Made by a program: the position numbers and the translations under genes. Under the pieces are notes generated by a model that had not been told where the DNA came from, searched no databases, and saw only the letters and a list, made by a program, of their open reading frames with translations. A DNA stretch of 64,000 bases from Cavia porcellus (lineage: Eukaryota; Chordata; Mammalia; Rodentia; Caviidae): positions 77,790,044 through 77,854,043 of the forward strand of contig NW_026947486.1 in the NCBI RefSeq assembly GCF_034190915.1, in the 5' to 3' direction. Within the stretch, counting starts at the first letter, position 1. The number at the start of each line of letters is the position of its first letter. This document shows, piece after piece, positions 35,032 to 46,205 of this stretch.

Positions 35032-37037
35032 GAAAAGGGATCCACTTTTTTTCTTTCTTTTTAAATTTTATTTAAAAGGAAAAAGAGAAAACGAAACAAA
35101 ACAAAACAGTGCAAGGGTACAAGCAATACAGAACTACAAAAAAAAAAAAAAGAAAAGAAAAACAACAACAACAACAACAAAAAAAAACAGCAAGAAATCA
35201 CCAGTCAACAGACCACACACTATCATCCTAGAGACAGCTGCCCAAGTCACAGATCAAAGCACACTAAGTGAACATTCAAAGAGCGAGACCGCAAACGGCT
35301 GTGCCCAGTGATCCAACCAAAAATATCAATATGGTCATCTGTCCTAACACATGTAAACACACCTGCAGTTATATCCTCCAGAGCACCCATCCCTTCCTCT
35401 CCTTTCCACAACAAAATCTACACATATTGGGTTCCATTACTCTCACAGTTCTCATTACCTTTTTTTTTTTGGAAGAAAATAAAACCAAATATGACAAAAC
35501 AAAGCTGTCAGTCAAAACCAAGGATAGACATAGCACATGATGCAAAAAACAGAGTACAAGGTTATCAACAATGGTCACCATAATGCCTCACGCTTACCCA
35601 AAAAGAATTGCCTATATCATCAGGTATTATAAAGTTGAACAAAACAGTACAGAATAAGACCAACAAAACCCAAATATTGTAAACATTACAGGACCGCAAA
35701 AAAAAGATAATAGTCAGACCACAATGGGCACCATAGTGAATCCCATTGCCTTCCAAGTAGTTGCCCATACCCTCAAACCTGATACCACCAAACAGAAGGG
35801 AACAGAGTCCAATCAGTCAAAACAAGATAGTGGGAGCAACACAGGACTTCAAATCAAGTCAACAGGAAATCAAAAAAGTTACCACAATATATCCTGCTAA
35901 TCTCTTTTGACTCTTTCTCCCTAATTGAAAAAAAAATAACCAAAAAAAAAAAAACTATTTTTTTTTTAATCAGTAAGGGAGAGATTGAAATAAAAGAGGA
36001 CATAACAACATAACAATACAGGTCAAAGCATGACAATTTCAGCAACCTAGTGCCTCACCACCAAATAACCCAACTTACTAGTAGTTACCATAGTGTGTTT
36101 TTCCTTGAAATATTTGATCATAAATTCGTATACTATAGCTTCAAACATATCAAGACACTGTAAAACCATTCAAGTGGATGAAAGTATTGTAGGGTATTTA
36201 GAAACAGTTAACAGAAAATGAACAATGGTTTCTATATTATCTCTTTGCCTATAACAATTTTTGTTTATACTATCACATATAATAAAATCCAGCAAGATAC
36301 AATATGATAAAACCAATGGAGACAGAAGAGCCATAGTTTGGTGGGGTTTCAAAACAAGATGATATTAAATCAGCACTAGCTATTATGATGCCTTGTTTTT
36401 CTCCAAAATATCACAGGCAATAATATCAAGCAGCCCAGAATAAAGCCATTCCAATTAATAAGTGAAAACTTTATAAGGCTTCAAGGCCACATAATGGGTG
36501 ATCATGATTACCACATACTTTTATATATTTGAATCATTTCTTACACTAGGGAAACTATTCGGTATTCACACATGCGAGTTTGATTTATTTCATTTATGAG
36601 TATGGTCTCAAGTTGCGCCCATTTATTTATAAATATCTCAATGTGATCCTTCTTTATAGCTGAGTAGTACTCCATTGTATAAAAATACCACTACGTTTTT
36701 ATCCATTCCTCAGTTGATGACACTTGGGTTGTTTCCAAGATCTGGCTATTACAAATTGTGCTGCTATAAACAGTGTTGCACATATATCACTGTGGTATGA
36801 TGCTTTCAGTTCTGGGAATATGCCTAGAAGTGGAATAGCTGGAACAAATGGGACTTCCAATCCCAGCTTTTTGAAAAAACTCCAGACTGAACTCCACAAA
36901 GGTTGTACCAGTCTACACTCCCACCAACAGTGCAGAAGAGTTCCTTTTTCCCCACAGCCTCTCCAGCATTTGTTGTTGTTGGTTTTCTTGATCCTGGCCA
37001 TTGTTTCAGGAGTGAGATGGAAAAGAGATCCACTTTT
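35032..37037 (-). mobile_element. young 5'-truncated L1, minus strand, with 18-bp target-site duplication
   Basis: The body (35050-37019) is flanked by GAAAAGGGATCCACTTTT (35032-35049) and the same 18 bases with one change (37020-37037). Plus-strand order: T-rich remnant of the poly(A) tail, a 1.5-kb 3'UTR, then the ORF2 C-terminal end (36590-37019). The implied nick on the target is CTTTT/AC, close to the L1 endonuclease consensus TTTT/AA. The 3'UTR holds repeated units of about 150 bp (see findings). It is the best-preserved L1 in the window. Confidence 0.9.
36560..37019 (-). pseudogene. L1 ORF2 C-terminal domain, broken
   Basis: Minus strand from 37001 to 36699 keeps an open frame of 100 codons with the ORF2p C-terminal cysteine/histidine motif: [18 protein letters not shown], then LVQPLW and a [11 protein letters not shown] motif. 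A frameshift near 36716 ends it; the next frame continues recognisable ORF2 with a MEYYSAIKKD motif (about 36680-36650) and a stop between them. The 5' truncation removes endonuclease and RT, so no enzyme can be made. In intact L1 this region belongs to ORF2p, which nicks target DNA and reverse-transcribes L1 RNA. Confidence 0.9.
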
Positions 37038-38274
37038 ACAGTGTTACTTTCAGCTATGAAGCCTAAATTCGATGCATCTGAAAATGACTAACAGATTAAA
37101 AATAGTGCCTTATGAGTACCTTATTAGTGGAACATGGATTTTATAGCAGGGATTTAGTAATAAGCTAGTCCAAAGGTTTAGTAATTGCTTATTTCTCTTA
37201 AAAAAAAAAACTTAAACATGTATGTTTCTAATGACTATAGATTATTTATAGTTATCTTATCTGAAGCAGATCCAAGAGAAGGGGCCAAAAGTAAAAGGAA
37301 TCTTTGCAACTTAACTTAGAACTCTTGTATGTCTGGACCTTCTAAAAATTTTTGTAAATTACAGTTCTACAGCACAGTCTCAAATTGACTGATATAAGCT
37401 TTCAGTGTTTAAAAAGCAGGAGTAGTTAGTACATGTAAATTCTAAAAATGACTGATATAGGAGAAAATAATAGGATGTCATAATACTATGTGGTAATTTT
37501 CCTTCACCATTACATGACAATACTTTTAATTGAAATCAACTAATGATAATAAGTTAATAAGCCTCTGCTTTGCTCCCATAATGTCTTAGTTGTTCATGAA
37601 AACAAAACAAAACAAAAAATACTGCCATTTGCAATAATGGGTCTAGGTAGCTCTTAATATAAGACAGAAAATAAATACTAGAAGATGTATTTGCCAAAGG
37701 CTTATGTTTGAGTCTGAAAGAAAAAGAAGGAACATGTTAGAGAAAGTAAAATGATAGTTAAAGAGATATACAGTAATAAAAACTAATAGCAAAGTTATTC
37801 TGGAAGAATATGACAAGGATGATATTTTCCAGGTCTGTGGATTGCAATGAAGAGACTTAGGGAAAATACAAACTCCTGCATTTCCAGACTCAAGCAAAAA
37901 TTAATTGACTCAATAGAGTTCACCTTCTGAATACTGAGACTTTTCATTTTCTGCTACTCTGACAGGTTTCACATTTTTACTTGACTGGTGTTTTAATAAA
38001 CAATGTGTTGCATGGTCTCACGTTTATGTGCTTTTTACTGACATATTGACATGAATTTCCATTATTCTTTTTATTATGTTGCCTGAACACACTTTGGTCA
38101 TTTACTTTGAATTCATGACGACACAAAAGTCTTCAAGTGTCTGAATGTAGATTGTCATAAAAACTTTTGCCAATAAAGGTTGTAAAACTGAAACTAATCT
38201 TAATATAAATTGCAGGAAAAACAGAATGAAGTTGCCTTATGTATGAAAAATGAGGGGTTCTCAGAAATTTGGGG
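37038..38274. other. unassigned, probably unique interval
   Basis: About 1.2 kb with no repeat landmark, one of the longest repeat-free stretches seen. No splice-bounded open frame was recognised; the longest minus-strand frame (37643-37897, 84 codons) has no known domain. Confidence 0.4.
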
Positions 38275-38400
38275 GCATTGAAGGGGAGACAAGCGAAGAA
38301 AGTAGGAAGGCAGAAAAGGAGAGAGAAAGGAAAAAATGGAGAGGGAGAGAGGGAAGAATGGAAATGGAAGAGTGAAATGGAAAGAAAGAAAGGAATATAA
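38275..38400 (+). repeat. polypurine tract, about 125 bp
   Basis: GA-rich with few pyrimidines on the plus strand (GGAG/GAAA mixture, not a simple repeat). It lies just upstream of an L1 3'UTR copy. Confidence 0.8.
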
Positions 38401-38431
38401 TTTTGAAACTGTTAAACTATCAGGAAAAAAG

Positions 38432-38965
38432 AAGTACTTACAAGGTTATCAACAATGGCTATCAACAATGTCTCTTGTTTCCTTAAAACGAATTGTGCTC
38501 TGTTTTACATCATGTGCTATATCTATCCTTGGTTTGACTGACAGCTTTGTTTTGCCATATTTGACTTTATTCTCCCCCCCCTAAAAAAAAAAGTAATAAG
38601 AACTAAGGAGTAATAAAACCCAAAATGTGTAAATTTTGTTGTTAAAAAGAGAGGGAAAAAAGAGCTCTAAAGGATACAACAGCAAGTGTGTTTAGGTGTG
38701 TTAAATAGCTGACCATATTAATGTTTTTGGTTGGATCATTGAACACAACTGTGTGCAGTCTCACTGTTTGAATGTCCACTTTGTATGCTTTGATACTGTG
38801 ATTTGAGCAACTATCTCTAAGATGATAATATGTAATCTATTAACCAGTGATTTCTTACTGTTTTTTTTTTGTAGTTCTGTATTACTTGTACCCTTACACT
38901 GCTTTGTTTTGTTTTGTTTTTTCTCTTTTTCCTTTTAAATAAAATTTTAAAAAAAGAAAAAAAGA
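38432..38965 (+). mobile_element. lineage-specific L1 3'UTR, plus strand
   Basis: It is the reverse complement of 35060-35570: shared blocks include 'acatcatgtgctatatctat', 'gactgacagctttgttttgc' and 'tgtattacttgtacccttac'. It ends in an A-rich tail. It forms a roughly 500-bp inverted repeat with the L1 at 35 kb. An open frame at 38336-38584 is chance. Confidence 0.8.
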
Positions 38966-39414
38966 CAAAACTGCAGTTTTTCTGCCTTTGTCAGGAACGC
39001 ATGGTAGTCAACAAAGAGGACTTCGGTACGGGGTTGGGGGCAAATGGTTTGTGGCTTCTGAAAATTACATAACACTTCTAAAATACTGAACATCCCTGGT
39101 TGCATGTATTTAAGATCATGATTTGCTATTTCTTGAGGAAAGTTTTGTATTACATAAAGTTTTGTTACAAATAATTCTTTCCTTCTGGATGTAATCTAAA
39201 CAGCGGGGTAGGAGGTGATAGGCTTTTGTTTCAATCATTATGCAAATCTCTCACTGGCTTTGCATCAGGTTTGTAAATATGGAAGTGATATTTTTCCTAT
39301 GTAAATGCTCTTTCTCTCAAATTATCCTGCATTTTTCATTAATCATATGCTTTATATGAAAGTCAAAGGACTCAAAACAGATGGCTGATGATTTAAATGA
39401 CAGTCTGTATATTT
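38966..39414. other. unassigned, probably unique interval
   Basis: No repeat landmark. Slightly richer in ordinary sequence complexity than its surroundings; could be unique or conserved DNA. Confidence 0.4.
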
Positions 39415-39550
39415 CCTTTAATATCAGAGCTAGATGAACTCTTAGTCCAACTAAGGTAAAGAACTTGAGGCAACTTTTCAAAGAATTCACAGTGAATTAG
39501 TGACAAAAATTAAACTAGACATTGGGTCATATAGCTCCGAGGCCATTCAT
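39415..39550 (+). mobile_element. MIR-like ancient SINE relic
   Basis: 'cttagtccaactaaggtaaa', 'gaacttgaggcaac' and 'cattgggtcatatagctc' follow the order of an old MIR-related repeat. The divergence is high. Confidence 0.45.
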
Positions 39551-40238
39551 TATACAGAAGTTGCCTCCATAAAACTGCAAACATAGGGAAGAGTTCAACT
39601 GCATCCAGCAAAACACCATGGATTCTCTCCATCATATTTCTATGCTGCCCTACCTTAACATGTTGTTGCCGCAATCTATTCAAACATCCTATCATGTATT
39701 AAGTAAAACTTTGTATCTCTTGTAAAACCTCATTCTACTCAAAAGTTCACAGTGTTTACAGACTAACACGTCTGTCTTTCAGCACACATTCAAGTTTTAA
39801 TTTCCTAGGTATGTTTACGCACTTATTATGATAGTTTGGAATTACTCTTGATTACTTATTCAGCTTGTTTTACCCCTTCAGTTTAATTGCAAGACTTTTA
39901 AGAAAAAAGGACCATATTTTCTGTTGATTAGTAACATCTCCCAACCTTTCCCAACCACCCACACACAACCTACAGAGAATAAACAACTGCTATCACAACT
40001 GGAGCTTTAAGTGAATCATAGCCACTTCAACCATGTTTTAAAACTGTTTTCCTCACATAAACTTAACTGTGTTTTCAAATTGTGTAGAATGATTCTGCAT
40101 TACATTTTATTGTATGTAATTAAAAATTATTTTCTTTAATGACATCCTTTCCCTAAAATTTCAGCTACACGTTCTGTTCTGATGCTTTCTAAAACTGACA
40201 CTCACTCTGGAATTTTCATTTAATTCATGTACATTTAT
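39551..40238. other. weakly L2-like interval, otherwise unassigned
   Basis: 39700-39930 has L2-like phrases ('cagcacacattcaag', 'gaccatattttctgttg') but cannot be called firmly. The 61-codon minus-strand frame here is not supported as a gene. Confidence 0.3.
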
Positions 40239-40748
40239 ACAGGCAGTCCTTAATTTACTACGGTTCAATTTATATTGTTGTAGATTTATGCTGCGAAATG
40301 TACATACATTCTGTAGAAAGTATACTTCAAAATTTGTATTTTTACCTTATCCAAGGATAGCTGTATGTAGTACCATAAATATCTAATATTCAGCAGCAAT
40401 CAAAAGCCTCAATTGCCTGTGAGTCACACAATTGCTAAGTGTACAGCATACATTGTTCCCAGTTACTTTAAGGTATTGTGCTTTTGTTTTTGGTAGACAA
40501 TCATATATGCAAAATGCCAAGCCATGTGTTTACTTGCAAACTTCAAAACTTTAGTATTTGTGTGTTAAGTGATTGTTCCCATTTGTAGACTGTTATCAAT
40601 CACATTTATGGAAAATACCTAAAGGTAGGCTAAGATAAATTATATTATCCAGTAGGTTAAACATATTAAATGCATTTTTGACTTATTATATTTTTAATTT
40701 GTAATGGTTTTAACAAGATATAATCCCATAAGTGAAAGAGCATTTGTA
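40239..40748 (+). mobile_element. Tigger7/MER44-like DNA transposon
   Basis: The left tip 'acaggcagtccttaatttac' and the right end zone ('ttaacaagatataatccc' to 'gagcatttgta') match a nonautonomous Tigger family. Internal landmarks are 'gattgttgtagatttatgc'-type sequence and 'aggtaggctaagataaatta', 'taaatgcatttttgactta'. Flanking TA dinucleotides fit the family's target. About 510 bp and non-coding. Confidence 0.75.
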
Positions 40749-41035
40749 TCTTACTGCTCACCATGTGCCAGGCTCTCTTCAATCTTTCTTTAACCTATCC
40801 TCTTAAAATGTTTATTTAAACAGCCAAAGAGCACCTATAAACACTGATAAAAGTAACAGCTTCAGGTCTGGGGAACACACTGGAAATGATAAAGGTAAAG
40901 TTACCCACTGAGGCTTACTGCAAAGAAATGCACAACCAAGAAAAACGAATCATTAAATACGTAATATCTAATGGAGAAACATAAATTATAAGTCCAGGTA
41001 AAGTCTGAAAGACAGAAGAAATGTTAATGAATTTC

Positions 41036-41174
41036 AAAGCTTCCTATTTTTTTTTTTTTTTTTTTGGTCTTTTTCGTTTTTATCGGTACCAGGGATCAAA
41101 CTCACGACTGCCTGCTTGAAGGCAGGCGCTTATGCCGCTGAGCTAAATCCCCAGCCCCTAAAGTTTCTTATTTT
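41036..41174 (-). mobile_element. ID-like SINE with target-site duplication
   Basis: The minus-strand SINE body (about 41066-41159) has a clear A box and B box and the GGTACCGATAAAAA-type 3' junction, followed by a long A tail (T-run 41047-41065). Flanks AAAGCTTCCTATTTT (41036-41050) and AAAGTTTCTTATTTT (41160-41174) are a 15-bp duplication with two changes. Confidence 0.9.
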
Positions 41175-41899
41175 CTATTCCCTTTGATAGATCCAAATAA
41201 GACAAGTTATCTTACTAACATTACACTACCAAGCCTAGAGGTATATGGAGACCCAGAACCTCAGGTAAATGCTATTCACTTACATATAACCATATTGTCC
41301 ATTCATGTAGAAGATGGCTCATCATATCATATATAACATAGCATAATTATTAACTAAGATATGTTAATGATATGTCCTAGGTTTTAGGGATAGAGTGGTG
41401 AAAATTCACCAAATCATTAGTAGAACAAGTACCACTTTATTAGACAGGATGAATATGTGCAGGCGCCTATCTATTTTACTATAGCATTCAAAGCACCAGC
41501 TTCTGATTTTGTTGATAATTTTTGCCACTACTTTGTATTGGTTCAAGTTTTTATATCTATTATATATTCATTATTTTCACTTTCCATTTCTTTGATTTGA
41601 CACTGCTGTACTTTAGCACCACCTTAGGTTAACTATTAATACAAATTTAATCTGCAAAATCCTAAAGTGGAGGAAAACATTTTAATAATATGCATTTTCT
41701 CTGCTGTGGCAGTTTAACTTCATCTTACCTGAAATTCAGTCTTTTTATTATTATGACATTAAGAATTGATTCTCACTTCTATTATGTATTCTTTTCTGAA
41801 TCACACATTCTGCAAATTCGTTGGTTTTTTCACTTTCAAGGTGAAGTCATATTTTTTCCTGTAGTCATCAATGAATATGGACTATATCTCTTTTTCTTT
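41175..41899. other. unassigned interval
   Basis: AT-rich with no recognised gene or repeat. Confidence 0.45.
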
Positions 41900-42020
41900 T
41901 GGCTTTGTGAGAGAGGTTGTGAACTATGTAGTTGAGACTGGACTTGAACTCTTTATGTAGCCCAGGATGACCTCAAATTCCTGCCCCAGCCTCCCAAGTG
42001 TTGGAATTACAGATATATGT
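41900..42020 (-). mobile_element. B1-type SINE, minus strand
   Basis: 'tatgtagcccaggatgacct', 'cagcctcccaagtgttgga' and 'attacagatatatg' are the reverse complement of a 7SL-derived SINE. The 81-codon open frame across it is chance. Confidence 0.85.
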
Positions 42021-42530
42021 CTTATTTTTACACTCACTTTGTGAAATATACATGGTCAATATTGTATTACATGAATTTATAATCGCTAAACAATGTATGC
42101 AGATATCTTTTCTCCAGATAAAGTTTAATTATTTTCATACTCATTAATATTTTCTTCAATTTATCAATTTCCTTGGTGAAAGATATTTGTGCTAAAATTT
42201 CCTTATATAATTATGGATTTATGTATTTGGCTTTGTAATTTTTCTTTTCTCTATATACCATGTAGCCTCCTAGATTTAACTATATTACTCCATTCATCAT
42301 GTAACCTATTAATTTCCTAACTATGAACTTGGACATATTGTTGTTCTTCACAAAAGTCATCACCAGAACATTTTTGCAGTGTATCAGTCTTGAAGAATTT
42401 TATGTAATTTTCATGTTTAGGTACAACTCTATATTCCCATTCATGTTTTTAACAATTTTTCCTTATTAAAAATCTTTTAAAAAAATTTTTTTGCTCATGA
42501 AATCTTAACAGTATTTTTTCTCCTTGCACA
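42021..42530. other. unassigned T-rich interval
   Basis: Possibly a minus-strand L1 remnant by composition; no landmark is convincing. Confidence 0.35.
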
Positions 42531-42576
42531 CCGATCTCATCTCTGCTTCCATGTCATTCCAACGTGCAGGAATTTC

Positions 42577-43012
42577 TGCCACTTTCCCTTTATTAATTTA
42601 ATTTCCCTTATGGCTTAACTCTAACCAATGAGCCTCCGTCTTGTTCTGTATGCACCGTCTCGATAGGGTTAAGTTTCTAATTCTTGTAAAAGCTTAAGTT
42701 TCAGCTTCTTGTAACTTCCCTACCCCCTTTCCACATGTTATTGGAGGTGTGCTATTCTGAGATAATGTTTAACAGCAGGATGGGAGTAGCGGAATGCACC
42801 AAGAGCTCCAGATGTTATCAGAACTAAGCCAACAGCTTTACAGCTTTGTGGATTTTAGCTTTAAATATCCCTCCTTTAGTCTGTTAAGCGCAAGCGCGCA
42901 GTCTCAGTCTATCCTGAGGGGGCTGCGTCGCCAGGCCTGGAGTAAAGCCTTTGCTCCAAATTTCTTAATTTCTTGCTTCCTTGAATTTTATTCTGGGGTC
43001 CAAGATATCTCA
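42577..43012 (+). mobile_element. solo endogenous-retrovirus LTR
   Basis: A promoter-like layout is visible: CCAAT box (about 42634), TATA-like TTTAAATAT (about 42862), a GC-rich R-like segment, AGTAAAGCC polyadenylation-signal zone (about 42942), and a C/T-rich U5-like end. With edges TG (42577) and CA (43012), ATTTC lies on both sides as a possible 5-bp duplication. The GC content and layout resemble a gammaretrovirus-like LTR, but the left edge is uncertain and could be up to 50 bp earlier. No internal viral genes are present. The 79-codon frame inside is not a gene. Confidence 0.65.
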
Positions 43013-43017
43013 ATTTC

Positions 43018-43919
43018 TAACTATTTCTTATGAGTATTTCCTTCATAAATCTTCAGATTTGCATTAACTTGTAATCATTTACTTCTTTCTCTTCCAGAGA
43101 ACTGCTATCTAAATAATATTGTGTTGTTTTATAATTTTAAATAGACTGGAAATTTTGAGAGAGAAGCTCAATTTTATATTTTGACAGTAAAACACATTAT
43201 AAGAATTTTATCCTTTTATAGATTTTTACAGTTTTTTTGGAACTGTGGTCTAGGTGAGAAATTGATGGTGATAGTTTAAATTAAGTAGAAATCTAGCCTG
43301 AAGATATAATAGCTTTCTTGGATATAGATATGAAACTACAGTTAATCTTGTTTTCAGGGGAAAGTATTTTTTTATTATTGGTGTATTAATTCTAGACCAA
43401 TAAAATGAAGGATTTTGACGTTCTAGTATAAGAGATTGAAACGAATACCAGGAAAATTCTAGTACCTAAACCATAGGTGAATTGTATTTATGGATTGTCA
43501 ATATTACATTTCTATATATAACTCTTGCTTGCATTTGACTTTCAAATCCAAGAATAAAGCCCTAGAAAGGACAGTATTTTACCTTTCTTTTTATGAAAAA
43601 TACCAAAAAGTTTTAGGTGGAATTTCCTAAAGGTTAGTTAGTAGTTTTATTTGCTTCTTGAGACTGTTTCCTACTTTATTATACACACAAAGTTTTTCTA
43701 CAAGATGATGACTGGTGAATGATGTATTAAGAAATAGTATTTCTAATGAACGAGTGTATAAGTAAGAATACACTGATTTATTTTATCATAGTTTATCTGG
43801 GAGATCTCAAATGATAGCTGCGATATTATATTTAATATTTCATTGTCTGAGAATATACATATCTCAGAATTATCATACTTCTTTTTCATAAAACTTTCTA
43901 GTTAATGACACCTAAATAT
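43018..43919. other. unassigned interval
   Basis: No gene or repeat family recognised. Confidence 0.4.
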
Positions 43920-45670
43920 CCTTGAGAACATTTACAGGAATGCAAAAATATCAAATATCCAACAAGAATAAAAATCTCAAGGTCTGATGTGCAAAGATGA
44001 CCAGTTGTGTAAAAAATGAGAAACATGTTCATATGATGTAAAAATCAGTTAGTAAACACTGACTTAAGCATTAAAATTAGCAGACAAATTATTAGTTATT
44101 ATAACTATATTGTATATGCTGAAAAATGAAGTTATATAAATTATATGGAGATAAAAACTCAAATATCTTAGATAAAATGTAATTAAGGAGATTGACAATA
44201 AATTAAACATTGCAGAAGACAAGATTATTTTATAAAATATAAAAATCATCCAAAATTAAGAATAGAAATAAATTAGAATAATTTAAAAATTCTTAAAGTT
44301 CATGGAACTATTTTAAATAATCTAATACATGTATAATTAGACTTCTTTAAGAGATGATGGTAACAAAAATATATTTTAAGGCAAAAGCTCAAAAATTCCC
44401 TCAGGTTTATGAAAATTATGATCTGAAGAAATATGATAGCTTATATCCCTCTAAATAAAAGATTGAAACAAGTTATATCATAATATGTTTGCTCTAGACC
44501 AAATAAAAAAGAAAATTCAAAGAAAATAAAAACTGGTGTTCAACAAAAATAGTCCTAGGGAAAATTAATAATACTATGTCCTGACGTAGACAATAAAAAT
44601 ATTTCAATTCATCTTCACTCATTTAAACTAATCCATATAATGGAGAGAAAATTACATACAAAGTAAATAAAAAAGGAAAATAATGTTTAAAGGAAAATTA
44701 AATAAATGAAAAGCAATAAAAATCAAAAACTAGTTGCTTTCAAGAATTATCTAGCCAGATGGATCAGGATGAAAATGAAAAAAGACACAATTTACCAATG
44801 TCAAGAATTAATAAGATTCATATTCTAAATCAATGCATAATGTAAAAATTAAAATAATAAGTGAATATTGAACTTATGCTTATGAATTCTGCAATTTAAG
44901 AAATGGGCACATTCCTTAAACAATATGAAAAATCAACATTCTATAAAGAAGAAACTCACAACTAGAATAGCCTTGTATTTATTAAAGTTGTTGAACATCT
45001 TTTATCTTTCTGAGACAGAATCTTGCTATGCAATCCAGACTGGCCTGGAAATCACTTTGTAACTCAAGTTAGACTCAAATTTGCAATGATCCTCTTGCCT
45101 CAGCCTCCTGAGTGCTATGATTACAGGCTTTTGCCACCACACCCAGCCAAAATATTGAAATGTTATCAAAAACATTTCCATGAGGAAATCTAGAGGCAAA
45201 GGTGGTTTCACCAATGAACTACATAAAACATTTATTGAATAATTAAGATAAATTCAACATATACAGATATTATTGCAAAACATTGAAAAAGAGTAATATT
45301 TTCTCCTTATTTGATGAAGCCAACATTATTCTAATACCAAAAGAAGCCATCATTATTCTAATACCAAAAGTGGATAAAGAAGCACAAAGAATATAATTTT
45401 AAAAATACTAAAGTCAAAGTAACTCATGAATATAAATGTAAAAAAAAAGAATGCAAATAAATTTTGGAAAATTGTGTCTAATAATATATAAAAGGATAAT
45501 ATATCATGTTCCAGTGGAATCTGTCTTGGGAAAGCATGGTAGGTATGACACTGAAAATATCAATGTAATGTACCACATTAGGAAACTAAAAATGACAAAA
45601 TATGATAATTTCAATAGAGACTGACAAGAATTTGACAAAATGTAGATATAAATCATTATAAATTTATTTT
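43920..45670 (+). mobile_element. L1ME/HAL1-like LINE, ORF1 to RT, plus strand
   Basis: ORF1 landmarks: 'gttattataactatattg' and 'attaaacattgcagaagaca'. ORF2 endonuclease-RT spacer at 44480-44900, RT start after the B1 insertion ('ggcaaaggtggtttcaccaa', 'ccattattctaatacc'-like). It is interrupted by B1 (45005-45147), with a 27-bp tandem duplication at 45316-45369. Non-coding. Confidence 0.7.
45005..45147 (-). mobile_element. B1-type SINE, minus strand, well preserved
   Basis: 'gagacagaatcttgctatgc', 'cagactggcctggaaatcac', 'gcctcagcctcctgagtgct' and 'gccaccacacccagcc' are the reverse complement of a complete B1/Alu-like 7SL-derived unit of about 140 bp. It lies in L1. Confidence 0.9.
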
Positions 45671-45671
45671 T

Positions 45672-46010
45672 TATTTTAAAGAAAAAAGAAATAACAAAAA
45701 ATCAAGAAGCAAACTAATTAAAAAACAAGAAAAGCAAAATGACAACAACAATGAAGAACAATTGTTATATAGATTTTCAAAACAAGATGATAGGAATTTA
45801 ACAATGGTTCTTATATTACATATTGTTATCTTCATAATAGTTTCTTAAGTCACCAGATACATGAATAAAACAAAACATTTTATTATCCTCCAAAGAGATG
45901 TTCAGCCTATCATCTTTAAACCTGAAAAGTCAATCAAACAATAAAGGTAGTGTTTATTACTTCCGTTGTTATTATCTCAGTTTGACTACCTATGAATCAG
46001 CCCACTGCTT
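45672..46010 (-). mobile_element. lineage-specific L1 3'UTR, minus strand
   Basis: Begins with a T/A-rich tail remnant and shares 'tttcaaaacaagatgat' and following bases with 36.35 kb. It is probably 5' truncated and inserted into the L1ME-like element. Confidence 0.6.
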
Positions 46011-46029
46011 ACTGGATAGGAGGGGGTTG

Positions 46030-46205
46030 ATCTTCTTGTCTCTCAGCCCATGCACTGGCTAAGTCACAGGGAGACATCTTTTGGCTTCTTGATTCTCTTC
46101 TTGTTCCCCAGGGTGGCTGCCCCTGGCTCACGGGAAGGTATGGTTTGGCTTCTTGACTCTATTACCATTCTCCATGTTGGCTTTTCCTGGCAAATGGGAA
46201 GGATT
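46030..46205 (+). repeat. degenerate tandem repeat, about 62 bp x 3
   Basis: Three units begin near 46028, 46080 and 46143, each starting 'tt(g)gatcttcttg' or 'tttggcttcttga' and ending in a 'ggga(a/g)...at' phrase. The second and third units are most alike. GC-richer than its surroundings. Confidence 0.55.

Noticed and set aside
42794..43033. 79-codon plus-strand open frame
   Set aside because: It lies across the U3/R/U5 parts of a solo LTR and runs out of its 3' end.
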